Numbered from the stretch's first letter, positions 7,572-17,399 are shown. The stretch is DNA of 33,177 nucleotides from CAZCCM01 sp964616165 (GCA_964616165.1 CAZTTS010000010.1:1-33177); one strand, 5' to 3'. Program-made: numbers and translations. Notes: generated by a model not told the origin, from the letters alone.

Positions 7572-8273
7572 ATGGCATTTATAGAAGTAAAAGAATTATC
7601 TAAAAAATATAAAATGGGTGAAACGGAAATCATTGCTAATAATGAAATTAGTTTTGATATTGACGAAGGAGAATTGGTAGTAATATTAGGTCCTTCTGGT
7701 GCAGGCAAATCAACACTGCTTAATATATTGGGTGGTATGGATACACCAACAAGTGGTTCTATAATTATAGATGGAGAAGATATAACTGATTATTCTGAAA
7801 AAAAATTAACAAGATTTCGTAGAGATGCAGTAGGTTTCGTTTTTCAATTTTATAATTTAATTCCTAATTTGACGGCATTAGAAAATGTTGAAATTGCAAC
7901 ACAAGTAGATCCTAATTCAGGTGACCCTAAAAAGGCTATAATTGCGGTTGGACTAGAAGATAGGATGAATAATTTCCCAAGCCAATTATCTGGTGGTGAA
8001 CAACAAAGAGTAGCAATAGCCAGAGCTTTAGCTAAAGAACCTAAACTAATGCTTTGTGATGAACCTACAGGAGCTTTAGACTATAAAACAGGCAAACAAA
8101 TATTAAAGTTATTACAAGATACATGCAGAAAAACAGGTCATACAGTTATAATAATTACTCATAACCAAGCAATTTCTGCTATAGCTGATAAAGTTATTGA
8201 AATAAATGATGCTAGAGTTAGAAGAATCTGGTTAAATAAAAATCCAATGTCAATTGATGAGATAGAGTGGTAA
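7572..8273 (+). CDS. ABC transporter ATP-binding protein, MacB/LolD-like
   Basis: Nucleotide-binding subunit of a type VII (mechanotransmission) ABC system. Walker A is GPSGAGKST (40-48), the Q-loop Gln is at 92, the signature is LSGGEQQ (139-145), Walker B is LMLCDE (159-164) and the H-loop His is at 197. FYNLIPNLTALENVE after the Q-loop is typical of the LolD/MacB/FtsE group. AGGTGA (7563-7568) precedes the ATG. The stop codon lies 5 bases before the likely start of the permease gene, and an alternative GTG start of that gene overlaps this one, so the pair is surely one operon. The 99 bases before it are nearly pure A/T with A-rich coding strand. Confidence 0.93.
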   Translation: MAFIEVKELSKKYKMGETEIIANNEISFDIDEGELVVILGPSGAGKSTLLNILGGMDTPTSGSIIIDGEDITDYSEKKLTRFRRDAVGFVFQFYNLIPNLTALENVEIATQVDPNSGDPKKAIIAVGLEDRMNNFPSQLSGGEQQRVAIARALAKEPKLMLCDEPTGALDYKTGKQILKLLQDTCRKTGHTVIIITHNQAISAIADKVIEINDARVRRIWLNKNPMSIDEIEW

Positions 8274-8278
8274 AACGA

Positions 8279-11200
8279 ATGAAAACAGTATTTTTAAAAA
8301 GCACATTAAGAGAAATAAAAACTTCTTTTGGAAGGTTTATTTCTATTGCTCTAATGCTATTAATAGGAACTTTTGCATTTGTTGGAATTAAGTCTGCAGG
8401 TCCTGATATGAGATATACATTAGATGAATTTACTAATGAAACGAATATGTCTCACATGATGATCCAATTTACTACTGGAATAGAAGACAAAGATAAAGAA
8501 AAAATTTTAGAATATGAAGAAATATCTGATTTTGAATTCTTAAAAGCAATAGAATTAAAAACTAAGGTTGATAATAAATTAATAAATGTAATAGGATTAC
8601 CTGAAAGAATATCAAGACCAAGGGTTTTAGAAGGGAAATATCCTGTAAATCAAGGTGAAATATTACTAGATAATGCCTTAAAAGATGAAGTAAATATTGG
8701 AGATAAAATTCTATTCAAACATGAAGAAGAAACTTTGAAATTTATACTAGATGATGTAAAAACAAATGGCACAAATCTTAAAGAAGAAAAGAATCTTGAT
8801 AAAGAAGACAAAGAACTAAGATTGAAAACATATGAGTATGAGGTAGTAGGTTTTTGTATAGTTCCTGAATATCTGGGAGAATTAGATAAAGGTAAATCTT
8901 TTTCAAGATATGGTGATTTCCATTCTTTTGGATATATTGCTCAGAATAATTTTAATATATTAAAAGATGAAAAAGAAAATGATAAAACACAAATTGCTTA
9001 TTTGAGATTCAAAAATTTAGACAATATGAAAGTTTCAGATCTAGGTTTTGAAGCTAGAAGTATTAGACATAAAGAGTTTTTAGAAAAAGAGTTTAAAAAT
9101 AGGCCTAATGAATTGTTTAATGAAATGAATAACAATATTTTAGATGAATTAGCTATTAGTGAAGATGAGATATATAATGCCAAAAAAGATATTAAAAAAG
9201 CAGAAGATGATATTGTAAAAGCAAAAGCAAAAATTTTAGAAGGCTGGATAGAATATAGAGAAGGTTTAGAAGAATATAATGACAAAATATATGATGCTAA
9301 AATAGAAATTAATCAAGCAAAAGAAAAAATTGAAAATGCTGAAAATGAATATAATGAAGGAAAATCAGAATTAGATAAAGCTAAAAATTTATATAATGAA
9401 GGATTAAAGCAGTATAATAAGGGATATGAATTATATAATCAATCCAAAGCTCAGTTAGATGATGCTGAAATACAATTAAATCTTTTAAAACAGAATAAAG
9501 ATAAATTATTAAATTTAAAAACATTGGTTGCAAATGAAATAAGTCTTAAAAAAATTATAGATAAATATGACTTATTATTTCTAAATAGAACTAATAAAAT
9601 TAGAGAAAAAAATGAAGCCTTGGCTAGTGGTAATACTGAATTAGCTGCAGAAATACAAATAGAAATAGATGAAATAAATGCAGAGATTACTGCTTTAGGA
9701 GATATTAATGCAATTAAATCACAATATAATGCAATACAGACAACTAAAGCAAGTTTTGATAATTATCAAAGAGGTATTTATCAATTAGAATATAATGCAA
9801 TACTAGCAGGGCATCAAAGCTATATTCAAAATCTGATTGACTCCATACCATCTAAAGAAAACGAAATTAATCAAGGTAGATTAGAATTAAGTGCAAGCAA
9901 AGTAGTATTAGACAATACAAAAAAAGAATTAGATATTGCTAAAGCAGAGATAGATAGCGGAGAAAAAATTTTAGATGAATCTAAAAATCTTTTAGATAAA
10001 GCTAAAAAAGAATTAGAAGAAGCAGAACAACAATTTGATGCAGAAAAAAATAAAGGATTTTATGATTTAATTGATGCTGAAAATGATTTAAATGAAGCTG
10101 AAGATAAACTTAAAGCTGAAGAAGCTAAATTTAATAAAGAAAAAACTAAGGCTGAAAAAGAAATTCTTGATGCTGAAAGTGCAATTAATAAAGTAAAAGA
10201 AAACATAAAGAAATTAGATAAACCTTTGTGTATTTTTAGTACAAGATATGATAATACAAATTATTATTTGTTTTATGATTCAGCAAATAAAATAGATATA
10301 CTTGCAAATGTTTTCCCACCATTTTTGTTTTTAATTGCATTAATGGTGTCTTTAACAACTATGACAAGAATGGTTGATGAACAAAGACAAGAAATTGGAA
10401 CATATAAAGGATTAGGTTATTTAAACAAAGAAATTGTTTTAAAATACGTTATATATGGTGGTTTAGCAGCTATATTAGGAGGTTTATTAGGAGTTTTACT
10501 TGGTGCAGATGTCTTGGCAGAAGTAACCTTTAATGCATATGCTACTACTTTTGTATTAAAAGAAAGATTGCATGTTGTAAATTATGGTTCAGGCATTATG
10601 GCTATGATTTTAGCAATTGCTTCTACTTCTTTTGCGGCATATTTAGCTGTTAATAAATATTTAAATAAAAATGCAGCAACATTAATGAGGCCTAGAGCTC
10701 AAAGAAAAGGTAAGAAAACCATTTTTGAAAAAATAAACTTTATTTGGAAAAAATTACCATTTTTAGTTAAAGTTACATTAAGAAATGTGTTTAGATATAA
10801 GGGAAGAATGTTTATGACAATACTTGGTGTAGGTGGTTGTACAGGTTTATTATTCTTTGGTTTTTCATTAAGAAATTCTATGGCTCAAGTTTTGCCAAAA
10901 CAAACAAAGGAAGTTACTCAAATTGAATATATAGTTTCATATAATGAATTAATAGATGAAGATAATGTTAATAAATTTGAAGATTTTGTTGCATTAGATG
11001 AAAGAATTGAAAAGAGTAGTTCTGTTTATGCAGAGCCATTACAATACAAAAGTTCTAAAGGACAATTATCTCATTTATTATTAATAGTACCAAAAGATGA
11101 AGAAAGTTTTAGAGAACAAATAAATTTAATTGATAGCAGGTCAGATAGAGAAAAAATTAAAGATATTTCTAGTAAAAGAAAAGATTTAAGAGAAAACGAA

Positions 11201-11983
11201 AAGAATCGTTTAAAAGAATTGAGAAAACAGGGTAAAAAAGATATAATTACATTTAATAATAAGTCTGTTATTTTTACTGATAAGTTTTTAAAAATTACAG
11301 GTAAAGAAATAGGTGAACATATATTTATACAAAATCTTTATGGACAAGAATATAAAGTTATTGTAGGAACACCGACAAAGAATTATATTTCACATTTTGC
11401 ATATATGACACCTGAATATTATGATGCTGTATTTGATAAAGCAACTGAACCAAATACATATTTAATTACACTAAAAGAAGGTGTAGATGCAGAACAATTT
11501 AAAGAAGATGTATTTGAATATACAATAATAACTTCATTATTAGATATGAGATTTGAAGAAGTTAATAATTGGGTTTTAACTATTGATGTTGTTGTTCTAA
11601 TAGTATTACTTATTTCTGGAATCTTAGCATTTGTAGTATTATATAATTTAACATATATTAATTTGTCAGAAAGAATAAGAGAAATATCAACAATAAAGGT
11701 TTTAGGATTTTACTCTTATGAAGTAGTGAGATATATTTATTCAGAAACAGCAATACTAACCGCTTTAGGTATATTTGCGGGTTATTATATTGGGAATTCA
11801 TTATATACACTAATTGCAGATTTAATTATTCAGGATACATTAAATTTATATCAAGGAAATAATATATATCTTTATTTAACTGCTTCAGCAATTACAATAT
11901 TCTTTTTTGCAATTGTAGGCATAATAATTAATAAAAAATTAAAAAAGATTGACATGGTTGAAGCTCTAAAAGGTTTTGAATAA
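8279..11983 (+). CDS. FtsX-family ABC permease with two FtsX domains and a long coiled coil
   Basis: About 1,234 residues. After an N-terminal transmembrane helix (about 18-36) comes an extracytoplasmic MacB-like periplasmic-core region to about 280. Heptad-rich, Ala/Glu/Lys-rich sequence follows from about 285 to 645, consistent with a long extracellular coiled coil. The first FtsX domain (about 670-795) contains the EIGTYKGLGY coupling motif, a second anchor lies near 840-865 (LRNVFRYKGRMF), and a C-terminal FtsX domain (about 1100-1234) contains REISTIKVLGFY. This architecture matches large Firmicutes permeases annotated only as ABC transporter permease. Members of this fold usually transmit force rather than move solutes through a channel. 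ATG 8279 was chosen; GTG 8267 is possible. Substrate unknown. Confidence 0.9.
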   Translation: MKTVFLKSTLREIKTSFGRFISIALMLLIGTFAFVGIKSAGPDMRYTLDEFTNETNMSHMMIQFTTGIEDKDKEKILEYEEISDFEFLKAIELKTKVDNKLINVIGLPERISRPRVLEGKYPVNQGEILLDNALKDEVNIGDKILFKHEEETLKFILDDVKTNGTNLKEEKNLDKEDKELRLKTYEYEVVGFCIVPEYLGELDKGKSFSRYGDFHSFGYIAQNNFNILKDEKENDKTQIAYLRFKNLDNMKVSDLGFEARSIRHKEFLEKEFKNRPNELFNEMNNNILDELAISEDEIYNAKKDIKKAEDDIVKAKAKILEGWIEYREGLEEYNDKIYDAKIEINQAKEKIENAENEYNEGKSELDKAKNLYNEGLKQYNKGYELYNQSKAQLDDAEIQLNLLKQNKDKLLNLKTLVANEISLKKIIDKYDLLFLNRTNKIREKNEALASGNTELAAEIQIEIDEINAEITALGDINAIKSQYNAIQTTKASFDNYQRGIYQLEYNAILAGHQSYIQNLIDSIPSKENEINQGRLELSASKVVLDNTKKELDIAKAEIDSGEKILDESKNLLDKAKKELEEAEQQFDAEKNKGFYDLIDAENDLNEAEDKLKAEEAKFNKEKTKAEKEILDAESAINKVKENIKKLDKPLCIFSTRYDNTNYYLFYDSANKIDILANVFPPFLFLIALMVSLTTMTRMVDEQRQEIGTYKGLGYLNKEIVLKYVIYGGLAAILGGLLGVLLGADVLAEVTFNAYATTFVLKERLHVVNYGSGIMAMILAIASTSFAAYLAVNKYLNKNAATLMRPRAQRKGKKTIFEKINFIWKKLPFLVKVTLRNVFRYKGRMFMTILGVGGCTGLLFFGFSLRNSMAQVLPKQTKEVTQIEYIVSYNELIDEDNVNKFEDFVALDERIEKSSSVYAEPLQYKSSKGQLSHLLLIVPKDEESFREQINLIDSRSDREKIKDISSKRKDLRENEKNRLKELRKQGKKDIITFNNKSVIFTDKFLKITGKEIGEHIFIQNLYGQEYKVIVGTPTKNYISHFAYMTPEYYDAVFDKATEPNTYLITLKEGVDAEQFKEDVFEYTIITSLLDMRFEEVNNWVLTIDVVVLIVLLISGILAFVVLYNLTYINLSERIREISTIKVLGFYSYEVVRYIYSETAILTALGIFAGYYIGNSLYTLIADLIIQDTLNLYQGNNIYLYLTASAITIFFFAIVGIIINKKLKKIDMVEALKGFE

Positions 11984-12018
11984 AGAATATAAGACTAAAT
12001 AAAAATAAAGGAAATTAC

Positions 12019-13056
12019 ATGAAAGAAAAATTAAAAGAAATTAAAAAACAGGCATTTATCCAAATTGATAATGCTAAAACAGTCAAAGAAATAGAAGATA
12101 CATTACCAAAGTTTTTAGGAAAAAAAGGACAACTTACTGATATTTTGAAAGCTTTAGCAAAACTTTCTAATGAAGAAAAGAAAAAAATTGGTAGTTTAGC
12201 GAATACTTTAAAAGAAGAAATATTAGAAAAAGTAGAACTAAGAAAAGAAGAATTATTGGGAGAAGAATTAGTAGTAGAAAAAACTTTTGATGCAACTATT
12301 CCTGGTAAAAGCATATCTTCAGGAGGCTTACACTTAGTTACCCAAATGATGTATGATTTAAATGATGCTTTTATTTCTATGGGATTTGAAGTGTTTGATG
12401 GACCTGAAATTACATCAGAACAATATGATTTTGATAATTTAAATTTTCCAATTAATCATCCTGCTAGAGATTCAATGGATACATATTGGTTAGCAGGTTA
12501 TGAAGACAAAGATCCATATAATAAATTATGTTTAAGGCCACATTTAACAGGAGCATCAGTTAGATATTTAAAAGAAAAGGGAGCACCTGCTAGATTTATA
12601 TATCCTGGAATTGTTTATAGGAATGAAGCTACAGATCCTAGACATGAACGTATGTTTATTCAATATGAAGCTTTAATTGTAGATGAAGGATTTAAGTTTT
12701 CATCAGGAAAGGTATTAGTAGATGCAATTCTTGAAAAAGTTTTTGGTAAAAAAGTAGATACAAGGATGAGAACAGGTTTTTTCCCTTTTGTTGAACCAGG
12801 ATTTGAAATAGATATGAAGTGTTTGGTTTGTAATGGAGAAGGGTGTAGAACATGTAATTATGCGGGATGGATTGAGGTAATGCCAGGAGGCGCTCCACAT
12901 CCTAATGTTTTAAAAGCAGCAGGTTTAGATCCAGAAATATATTCAGGTTTTTATATTAATATTGGTTTAGATAGACTAGCAATGATGAGATATTTAATAA
13001 ATGATGTTAGATATTTCTACTCAGGAGATATAAGATTTTTAAAGCAATTCAAATAA
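12019..13056 (+). CDS. pheS: Phenylalanine--tRNA ligase alpha subunit, divergent type
   Basis: Catalytic alpha subunit of the alpha2-beta2 PheRS that charges tRNA-Phe. The coiled-coil N-terminus (1-85) is followed by the class II core: HPARDSMDTYW, motif 2 as YPGIVYRNEATDPRHERMF, and motif 3 as GLDRLAMMRY near the C-terminus. Several positions depart from the usual bacterial form: LRPHLTG in place of LRTHTS, PGGAPHPNVL in place of GxGMVHPNVL, and FYINIGLDR in place of FAFGxGxER. C268, C271, C276 and C279 form a C-x2-C-x4-C-x2-C knuckle suited to zinc. AAGGA (12008-12012) sets the start. pheT follows 95 bases downstream. No T-box fits in the 35-base upstream gap. Confidence 0.93.
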   Translation: MKEKLKEIKKQAFIQIDNAKTVKEIEDTLPKFLGKKGQLTDILKALAKLSNEEKKKIGSLANTLKEEILEKVELRKEELLGEELVVEKTFDATIPGKSISSGGLHLVTQMMYDLNDAFISMGFEVFDGPEITSEQYDFDNLNFPINHPARDSMDTYWLAGYEDKDPYNKLCLRPHLTGASVRYLKEKGAPARFIYPGIVYRNEATDPRHERMFIQYEALIVDEGFKFSSGKVLVDAILEKVFGKKVDTRMRTGFFPFVEPGFEIDMKCLVCNGEGCRTCNYAGWIEVMPGGAPHPNVLKAAGLDPEIYSGFYINIGLDRLAMMRYLINDVRYFYSGDIRFLKQFK

Positions 13057-13151
13057 AAACAAAAGAAAATAAATAAAAAAAACAAGAAAAATAAATAAAA
13101 AACAAAATAATAAACAAGAAATAAAATAAGAAAAAATACAGAGGTTAAAAA

Positions 13152-15599
13152 ATGAAATTATCTTTAAATTGGATAAAAAAATATGTAGATTTACCAAAAG
13201 ATTTATCTTCACATCAATTATCATATGATTTAACTATGAGGACGGTTGAAGTAGAAGAGATTATAGATTTATCAGCACAATATAGAAGTGTTGTTGTTGG
13301 GAAAGTCTTATCTGTTGAAGACCACTCAAATGCAGATGCTTTAAAAGTTTGTAAAGTTGATATTGGTAAAGAAAAGATATATCAAATAGTTTGCGGTGGT
13401 AAAAATGTAGCAGCCAATCAATTAGTAATAGTTGCATTACCTGGTTCATCTATTAGATGGCATGGTGAAGGGAATTTAGTTACATTAGAAGAAACACAAA
13501 TTAGAGGAGAAATATCTCAAGGGATGATCTGTTCAGCAACAGAATTAATGTTGGAGAATATCTTTACTGATGAAACAGAATACATGATAACAGATATCAC
13601 AAAATATGGTTTTGAAGTTGGTAAAAACATAGCTGATGTATTAGGTCTTAATGACTATATTATAGATATAGACAATAAATCACTTACTAATAGACCAGAT
13701 TTATGGTCACATTATGGTATGGCAAGAGAACTTGCTGCAATATATAATCTTGAACTTAAGAGTGTTGTAGATGAAGATTTTGTTCAATATTTAAATTTAA
13801 ATGAAAAACCAGAGTATAATATTAAAATACAAGATGAAACTTTGTGTAAAAGATTTGTAGGAATTGTAGTAGATAATGTAGAAGTTAAAGAATCTCCTTT
13901 AGAATTAAAGATTGCACTTAATAATATAGGTGAAAAACCGATTAATTTATTAGTTGATATATCTAATTATATTATGTTTGCATTTGGACAGCCCACTCAT
14001 TTTTATGATTACAACCATATCAATAAAGGTCTTATTATTAGAAGAGCTGAAGTGGGCGAGAAGTTTTTAACCCTAAATAACGAAGAATTAATTTTAAATA
14101 ATCAAAACCTAGTTATAGCAGATCATGAGAAAATATTAGGATTAGCTGGAGTTATAGGTGGGAAAAACGATTCTATTTCAGATGCTACTACAAAAGTAGT
14201 TATTGAAATGGCAAATTTTGATGGAATAAATGTTAGAACTACAGCACAAGAATACAACGAAAGAACAGAAGCCTCAATAAGATTTGAAAAACAAATTGAT
14301 CCACAAAGAATAGACTTATCATATTCAATGCTTTTTACAATGTTAAGAAAATATTACCCTGATTTAAGAATTTTAGAATTTAAAGATGCTAAAGCAAGTG
14401 ATTTAGACTTAAATGAAGAAAAGTTAATAGAGATTAAACAGGGTTTTATTGATAGTAGATTAGGAAAAATAATTGAACAAGACAAAGTATTAATGTATTT
14501 AGAAAAGCTAGGTTTTATTATTGAGTCATTTGATATTGAAAATGACTTTTTATATAAAATTAAAGTTCCAACTTGGAGAGCAACAGGAGATGTGTCTTTA
14601 AAAGAAGATATAGTAGAAGAAATAGGAAGGATGGAAGGATACGAAAACCTTGAAGCTACAACACATAAAGTAGATTTAAATTCTCCAATAATACAGCATG
14701 AACAACAATTTGTTAAGAATCTAAAAGAATACTTAAGTTTTAGATGTGGTATGCAAGAAATAATTTTATATCCTTTTATTCATGAAAAATATATTGATGC
14801 TATGGGTCTTGATAAAACAGAACTTTTAACTTTAGTAGATCCTCCTTCACCAGAAACAAAATATATTAGAAAATCTTTAATACCAGGAATACTTTCTGCA
14901 GTTGAAACTAATTTAAAAAATTATGAAGAATTTAGAATATATGAAGTTGGTAATGTATTTTTGAAAAATAAGATGGAAGACGATAATCAAGAAAATTTAC
15001 CTATTCATAATAAAAGAGTTTCAGGAGCAGTAGTAGGTAAAAACGCAGAAGAAATATTTTTTGCTACAAAAGGTATAATTGAAGATATGGCTAAAATAGT
15101 TCAAACACAAAAAATAGAACTGGCTCAACTAGAAGAATTAAGCTATATAGAGAAAAACGCTTATTTGAATATTATATGTAATAATAGAGTAATTGGAACA
15201 TTTGGTCTATTGTCTAAAAAAACTATGGCAAAAGCTGGCATTAAAAATACAAATGTTTGTACTTTTGATATTAACTTAGATAAAATAGAAATTCATACAA
15301 CAAGAGAAAATGAATTTGAAGAATTACCTCAACATCCATTAGTAAAAGTTGATTTGAGTGTAATTATTGATGAAAAGACTACTTGGGACGAAATAAAAGA
15401 AATTGTTTTAAACACAGCAGATAAAATTGAATTTGCTGAAGAATACAAAGGAGAACAGGTACCAAAAAATAAAAAATCTATAATGTTTCATATGATTTAT
15501 GATGGCAAAAATAGAACATTAAAAGACAAAGACATTAAAGAAAAAACAGATAAAATAATATCTGATTTAAAAGAAATTGGTGCCCATATTAGGACATAA
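13152..15599 (+). CDS. pheT: Phenylalanine--tRNA ligase beta subunit
   Basis: At 815 residues this is full length. Domains in order: core N-terminal start MKLSLNWIKKYVDLP, the EMAP/tRNA-binding domain (about 40-150, VVVGKVLSVEDHSNADALKV), B3/B4 editing domain (about 210-380), B5 domain (about 420-490), the catalytic-like domain (LKEDIVEEIGRMEGYENL onward) and a C-terminal anticodon-binding FDX-ACB domain (about 725-815). The FDX-ACB opening HPLVKVDLSVI differs from the frequent FPxxxRDIAxV form, in line with the divergent PheS next to it. AGAGG (13140-13144) precedes the ATG. The preceding 95-base spacer is almost only A with a few T, C and G. The stop codon directly abuts the next gene. Confidence 0.95.
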   Translation: MKLSLNWIKKYVDLPKDLSSHQLSYDLTMRTVEVEEIIDLSAQYRSVVVGKVLSVEDHSNADALKVCKVDIGKEKIYQIVCGGKNVAANQLVIVALPGSSIRWHGEGNLVTLEETQIRGEISQGMICSATELMLENIFTDETEYMITDITKYGFEVGKNIADVLGLNDYIIDIDNKSLTNRPDLWSHYGMARELAAIYNLELKSVVDEDFVQYLNLNEKPEYNIKIQDETLCKRFVGIVVDNVEVKESPLELKIALNNIGEKPINLLVDISNYIMFAFGQPTHFYDYNHINKGLIIRRAEVGEKFLTLNNEELILNNQNLVIADHEKILGLAGVIGGKNDSISDATTKVVIEMANFDGINVRTTAQEYNERTEASIRFEKQIDPQRIDLSYSMLFTMLRKYYPDLRILEFKDAKASDLDLNEEKLIEIKQGFIDSRLGKIIEQDKVLMYLEKLGFIIESFDIENDFLYKIKVPTWRATGDVSLKEDIVEEIGRMEGYENLEATTHKVDLNSPIIQHEQQFVKNLKEYLSFRCGMQEIILYPFIHEKYIDAMGLDKTELLTLVDPPSPETKYIRKSLIPGILSAVETNLKNYEEFRIYEVGNVFLKNKMEDDNQENLPIHNKRVSGAVVGKNAEEIFFATKGIIEDMAKIVQTQKIELAQLEELSYIEKNAYLNIICNNRVIGTFGLLSKKTMAKAGIKNTNVCTFDINLDKIEIHTTRENEFEELPQHPLVKVDLSVIIDEKTTWDEIKEIVLNTADKIEFAEEYKGEQVPKNKKSIMFHMIYDGKNRTLKDKDIKEKTDKIISDLKEIGAHIRT

Positions 15600-16394
15600 A
15601 TGAGTGAATTAAAAGACAAAATTATTATTGTAACAGGTGCTTTTTCTGGGATTGGGAAAGAAATTACTAAAATATTAATAGAAAATGGTGCAACTGTTGT
15701 TGGTACAGGTAGAAACCAGAAAAATGCCTTAAAATTACAAAAGGAAATTGAAGAAAAATATCTTGATAAATTATCTGAAGAAAAAGATATTTCTTCTTTA
15801 TTTATATATCATTTAGGAGATATAACTAAAAATGATACAATTCAATCAGTAGTAGATTTAACTATGAATAAATTTGGCAGAATAGATGTAGTTATAAATA
15901 ATGCTGGTATGATTGATAGATTTAATACAGCTCATAATATTACAGATGAATTATGGGAGTATGTATTTAAATTGAATGTTACAGGTCCTATGAAACTGAC
16001 AAGAGAAGTTATTCCATATATGATAAAACAAAAAAGTGGAAATATAATCAATATTGGATCTCTTGCTTCCTTAGATGGTGGTAAAGGTGGAGTAGCTTAT
16101 GTATCTTCAAAACATGCTCTTTTAGGCTTAACTAAGAATACTGCTCAAGCTTATGGAAGACAAGGAATAAGATGTAATTTAATAGCTCCTAGCTTTAGTT
16201 TAACAGGGATTGTAAAACCCAATAAGACAATTAAAATAAGAGGATTTATAATGGTTCTTCGTGGTTTAAGAACAGGGTTTAAACTAATCAAAAAGCAAAG
16301 TATAGCTAAAGTAGTATTATTTTTAGTATCAGATAAATCAAAATTTATAAATGGTTCATCTATAATAATAGATGGCGGATGGAGTGCCTATTAA
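15600..16394 (+). CDS. Short-chain dehydrogenase/reductase family oxidoreductase
   Basis: Classical SDR fold. The cofactor motif is TGAFSGIG (12-19), followed by NNAG (100-103), the helix Asn at 126, catalytic Ser 154, and YVSSK (Y167, K171). An insert at about 50-68 (KYLDKLSEEKDIS) lengthens the beta3-beta4 region. The C-terminal part carries a basic amphipathic stretch (about 205-235, with KIRGFIMVLRGLRTGFKLIKK) in the substrate loop, which could face a membrane. Substrate cannot be inferred. The ATG directly follows the pheT stop and uses AGGA (15591-15594) inside pheT, indicating coupling to pheST. The next gene begins 1 base after its stop. Confidence 0.9.
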   Translation: MSELKDKIIIVTGAFSGIGKEITKILIENGATVVGTGRNQKNALKLQKEIEEKYLDKLSEEKDISSLFIYHLGDITKNDTIQSVVDLTMNKFGRIDVVINNAGMIDRFNTAHNITDELWEYVFKLNVTGPMKLTREVIPYMIKQKSGNIINIGSLASLDGGKGGVAYVSSKHALLGLTKNTAQAYGRQGIRCNLIAPSFSLTGIVKPNKTIKIRGFIMVLRGLRTGFKLIKKQSIAKVVLFLVSDKSKFINGSSIIIDGGWSAY

Positions 16395-16395
16395 T

Positions 16396-17343
16396 ATGAC
16401 TAAAAAAGAAAACAAAGAAAAAGTTGAAAATAAGGTAGAAGAAAAAGAAAAAGAAGAAATAATAGAAAAAGATCTTATTGAAGAAACTGGAATCAAAAAC
16501 TTCTTTATTAGATTTTTAAAAGGAATTGTTATTGGTATTGGAGCGATACTTCCAGGTCTTTCAGGAGGAGTTTTAGCAGTTATATTTGGAATATATGATC
16601 CTGCTATAAAATTCTTAGGTAACCTAAGACATAAATTTTGGAAAAATGTTTTGTTTTTTATACCTGCGGGTATAGGATTATTACTAGGTATATTTTTATT
16701 TTCTATAGTTGTAGAAAAGGCATTTAGTAGTTATTTAGCTGTTTTTGCTTGTTTATTTATAGGTTTTGTTATAGGAACTCTTCCTTCATTATATAAGAGT
16801 GCAGGGGAGCGAGGGAGAAGCAAATCAGACATAATTGTAGGAAGCATAGTTGGCATATTATTAATATTATTAATGGTATTTGGGCAAAAATTTACTATTA
16901 ATATTGAAGGCAATATAATAGTTTGGTTTTTGGCTGGAGGATTAATAATATTAGGATTTATTATACCAGGACTTAGTCCTTCAAATTTTTTAATATATTT
17001 TGGATTATATGATAAAATGGCAGCTGGAATTGGTGCAATTGATTTAGGAGTGATAATTCCACTTATATTAGGAGGAATTGTTTCTGCATTATTATTTGCT
17101 AAATTAGTAAGTTATTTAATAAAGAAATTTTATTCTAAAGTTTACCATATTATTCTGGGTTTAGTGCTTGGTTCGTCAATAGCGATATTCCCAACTGTAA
17201 TAATACCAGACTTCATACAACTAAGCTTTTCACATGATGCTAAAACATTGATTCTATTAATCTTAGCATCTATAGGACTATTTATTATTGGTGGAATATC
17301 TACATATTTCTTTAGTAAATTGGAAGAAAAAAAAGCAAATTAA
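16396..17343 (+). CDS. DUF368 membrane protein (undecaprenyl-phosphate translocase family, PopT-like)
   Basis: A Lys/Glu-rich cytoplasmic N-terminus (1-38) precedes about eight to nine hydrophobic segments. The family hallmark is the repeated PGLS motif: ILPGLSGGVLAVIFGIYD (about 50-67) and IIPGLSPSNFLIYFGLYD (about 190-207), pointing to an internal duplication. DUF368 proteins have been shown to be undecaprenyl-phosphate translocases that recycle the carrier lipid to the cytoplasmic face (PopT); the role here is by family. I prefer ATG 16396, with GGAG at 16381-16384, over ATG 16372, which overlaps the SDR gene and has no ribosome binding site. The transcript ends at the hairpin at 17371. 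Confidence 0.88.
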   Translation: MTKKENKEKVENKVEEKEKEEIIEKDLIEETGIKNFFIRFLKGIVIGIGAILPGLSGGVLAVIFGIYDPAIKFLGNLRHKFWKNVLFFIPAGIGLLLGIFLFSIVVEKAFSSYLAVFACLFIGFVIGTLPSLYKSAGERGRSKSDIIVGSIVGILLILLMVFGQKFTINIEGNIIVWFLAGGLIILGFIIPGLSPSNFLIYFGLYDKMAAGIGAIDLGVIIPLILGGIVSALLFAKLVSYLIKKFYSKVYHIILGLVLGSSIAIFPTVIIPDFIQLSFSHDAKTLILLILASIGLFIIGGISTYFFSKLEEKKAN

Positions 17344-17370
17344 AAGATTTTAAAAACAAAGACCAAAATA

Positions 17371-17399
17371 AAAAAAGAAGATTTTAAACCTTCTTTTTT
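17371..17399. terminator. Bidirectional Rho-independent terminator between convergent genes
   Basis: AAAAAAGAAG (17371-17380) is the perfect complement of CTTCTTTTTT (17390-17399), with a 9-base loop. A and T runs flank it on the two sides, so it can end transcription of the DUF368 gene on the plus strand and of the GH57 gene on the minus strand. It lies between 17343 and 17472, the only convergent junction in the window. Confidence 0.75.
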
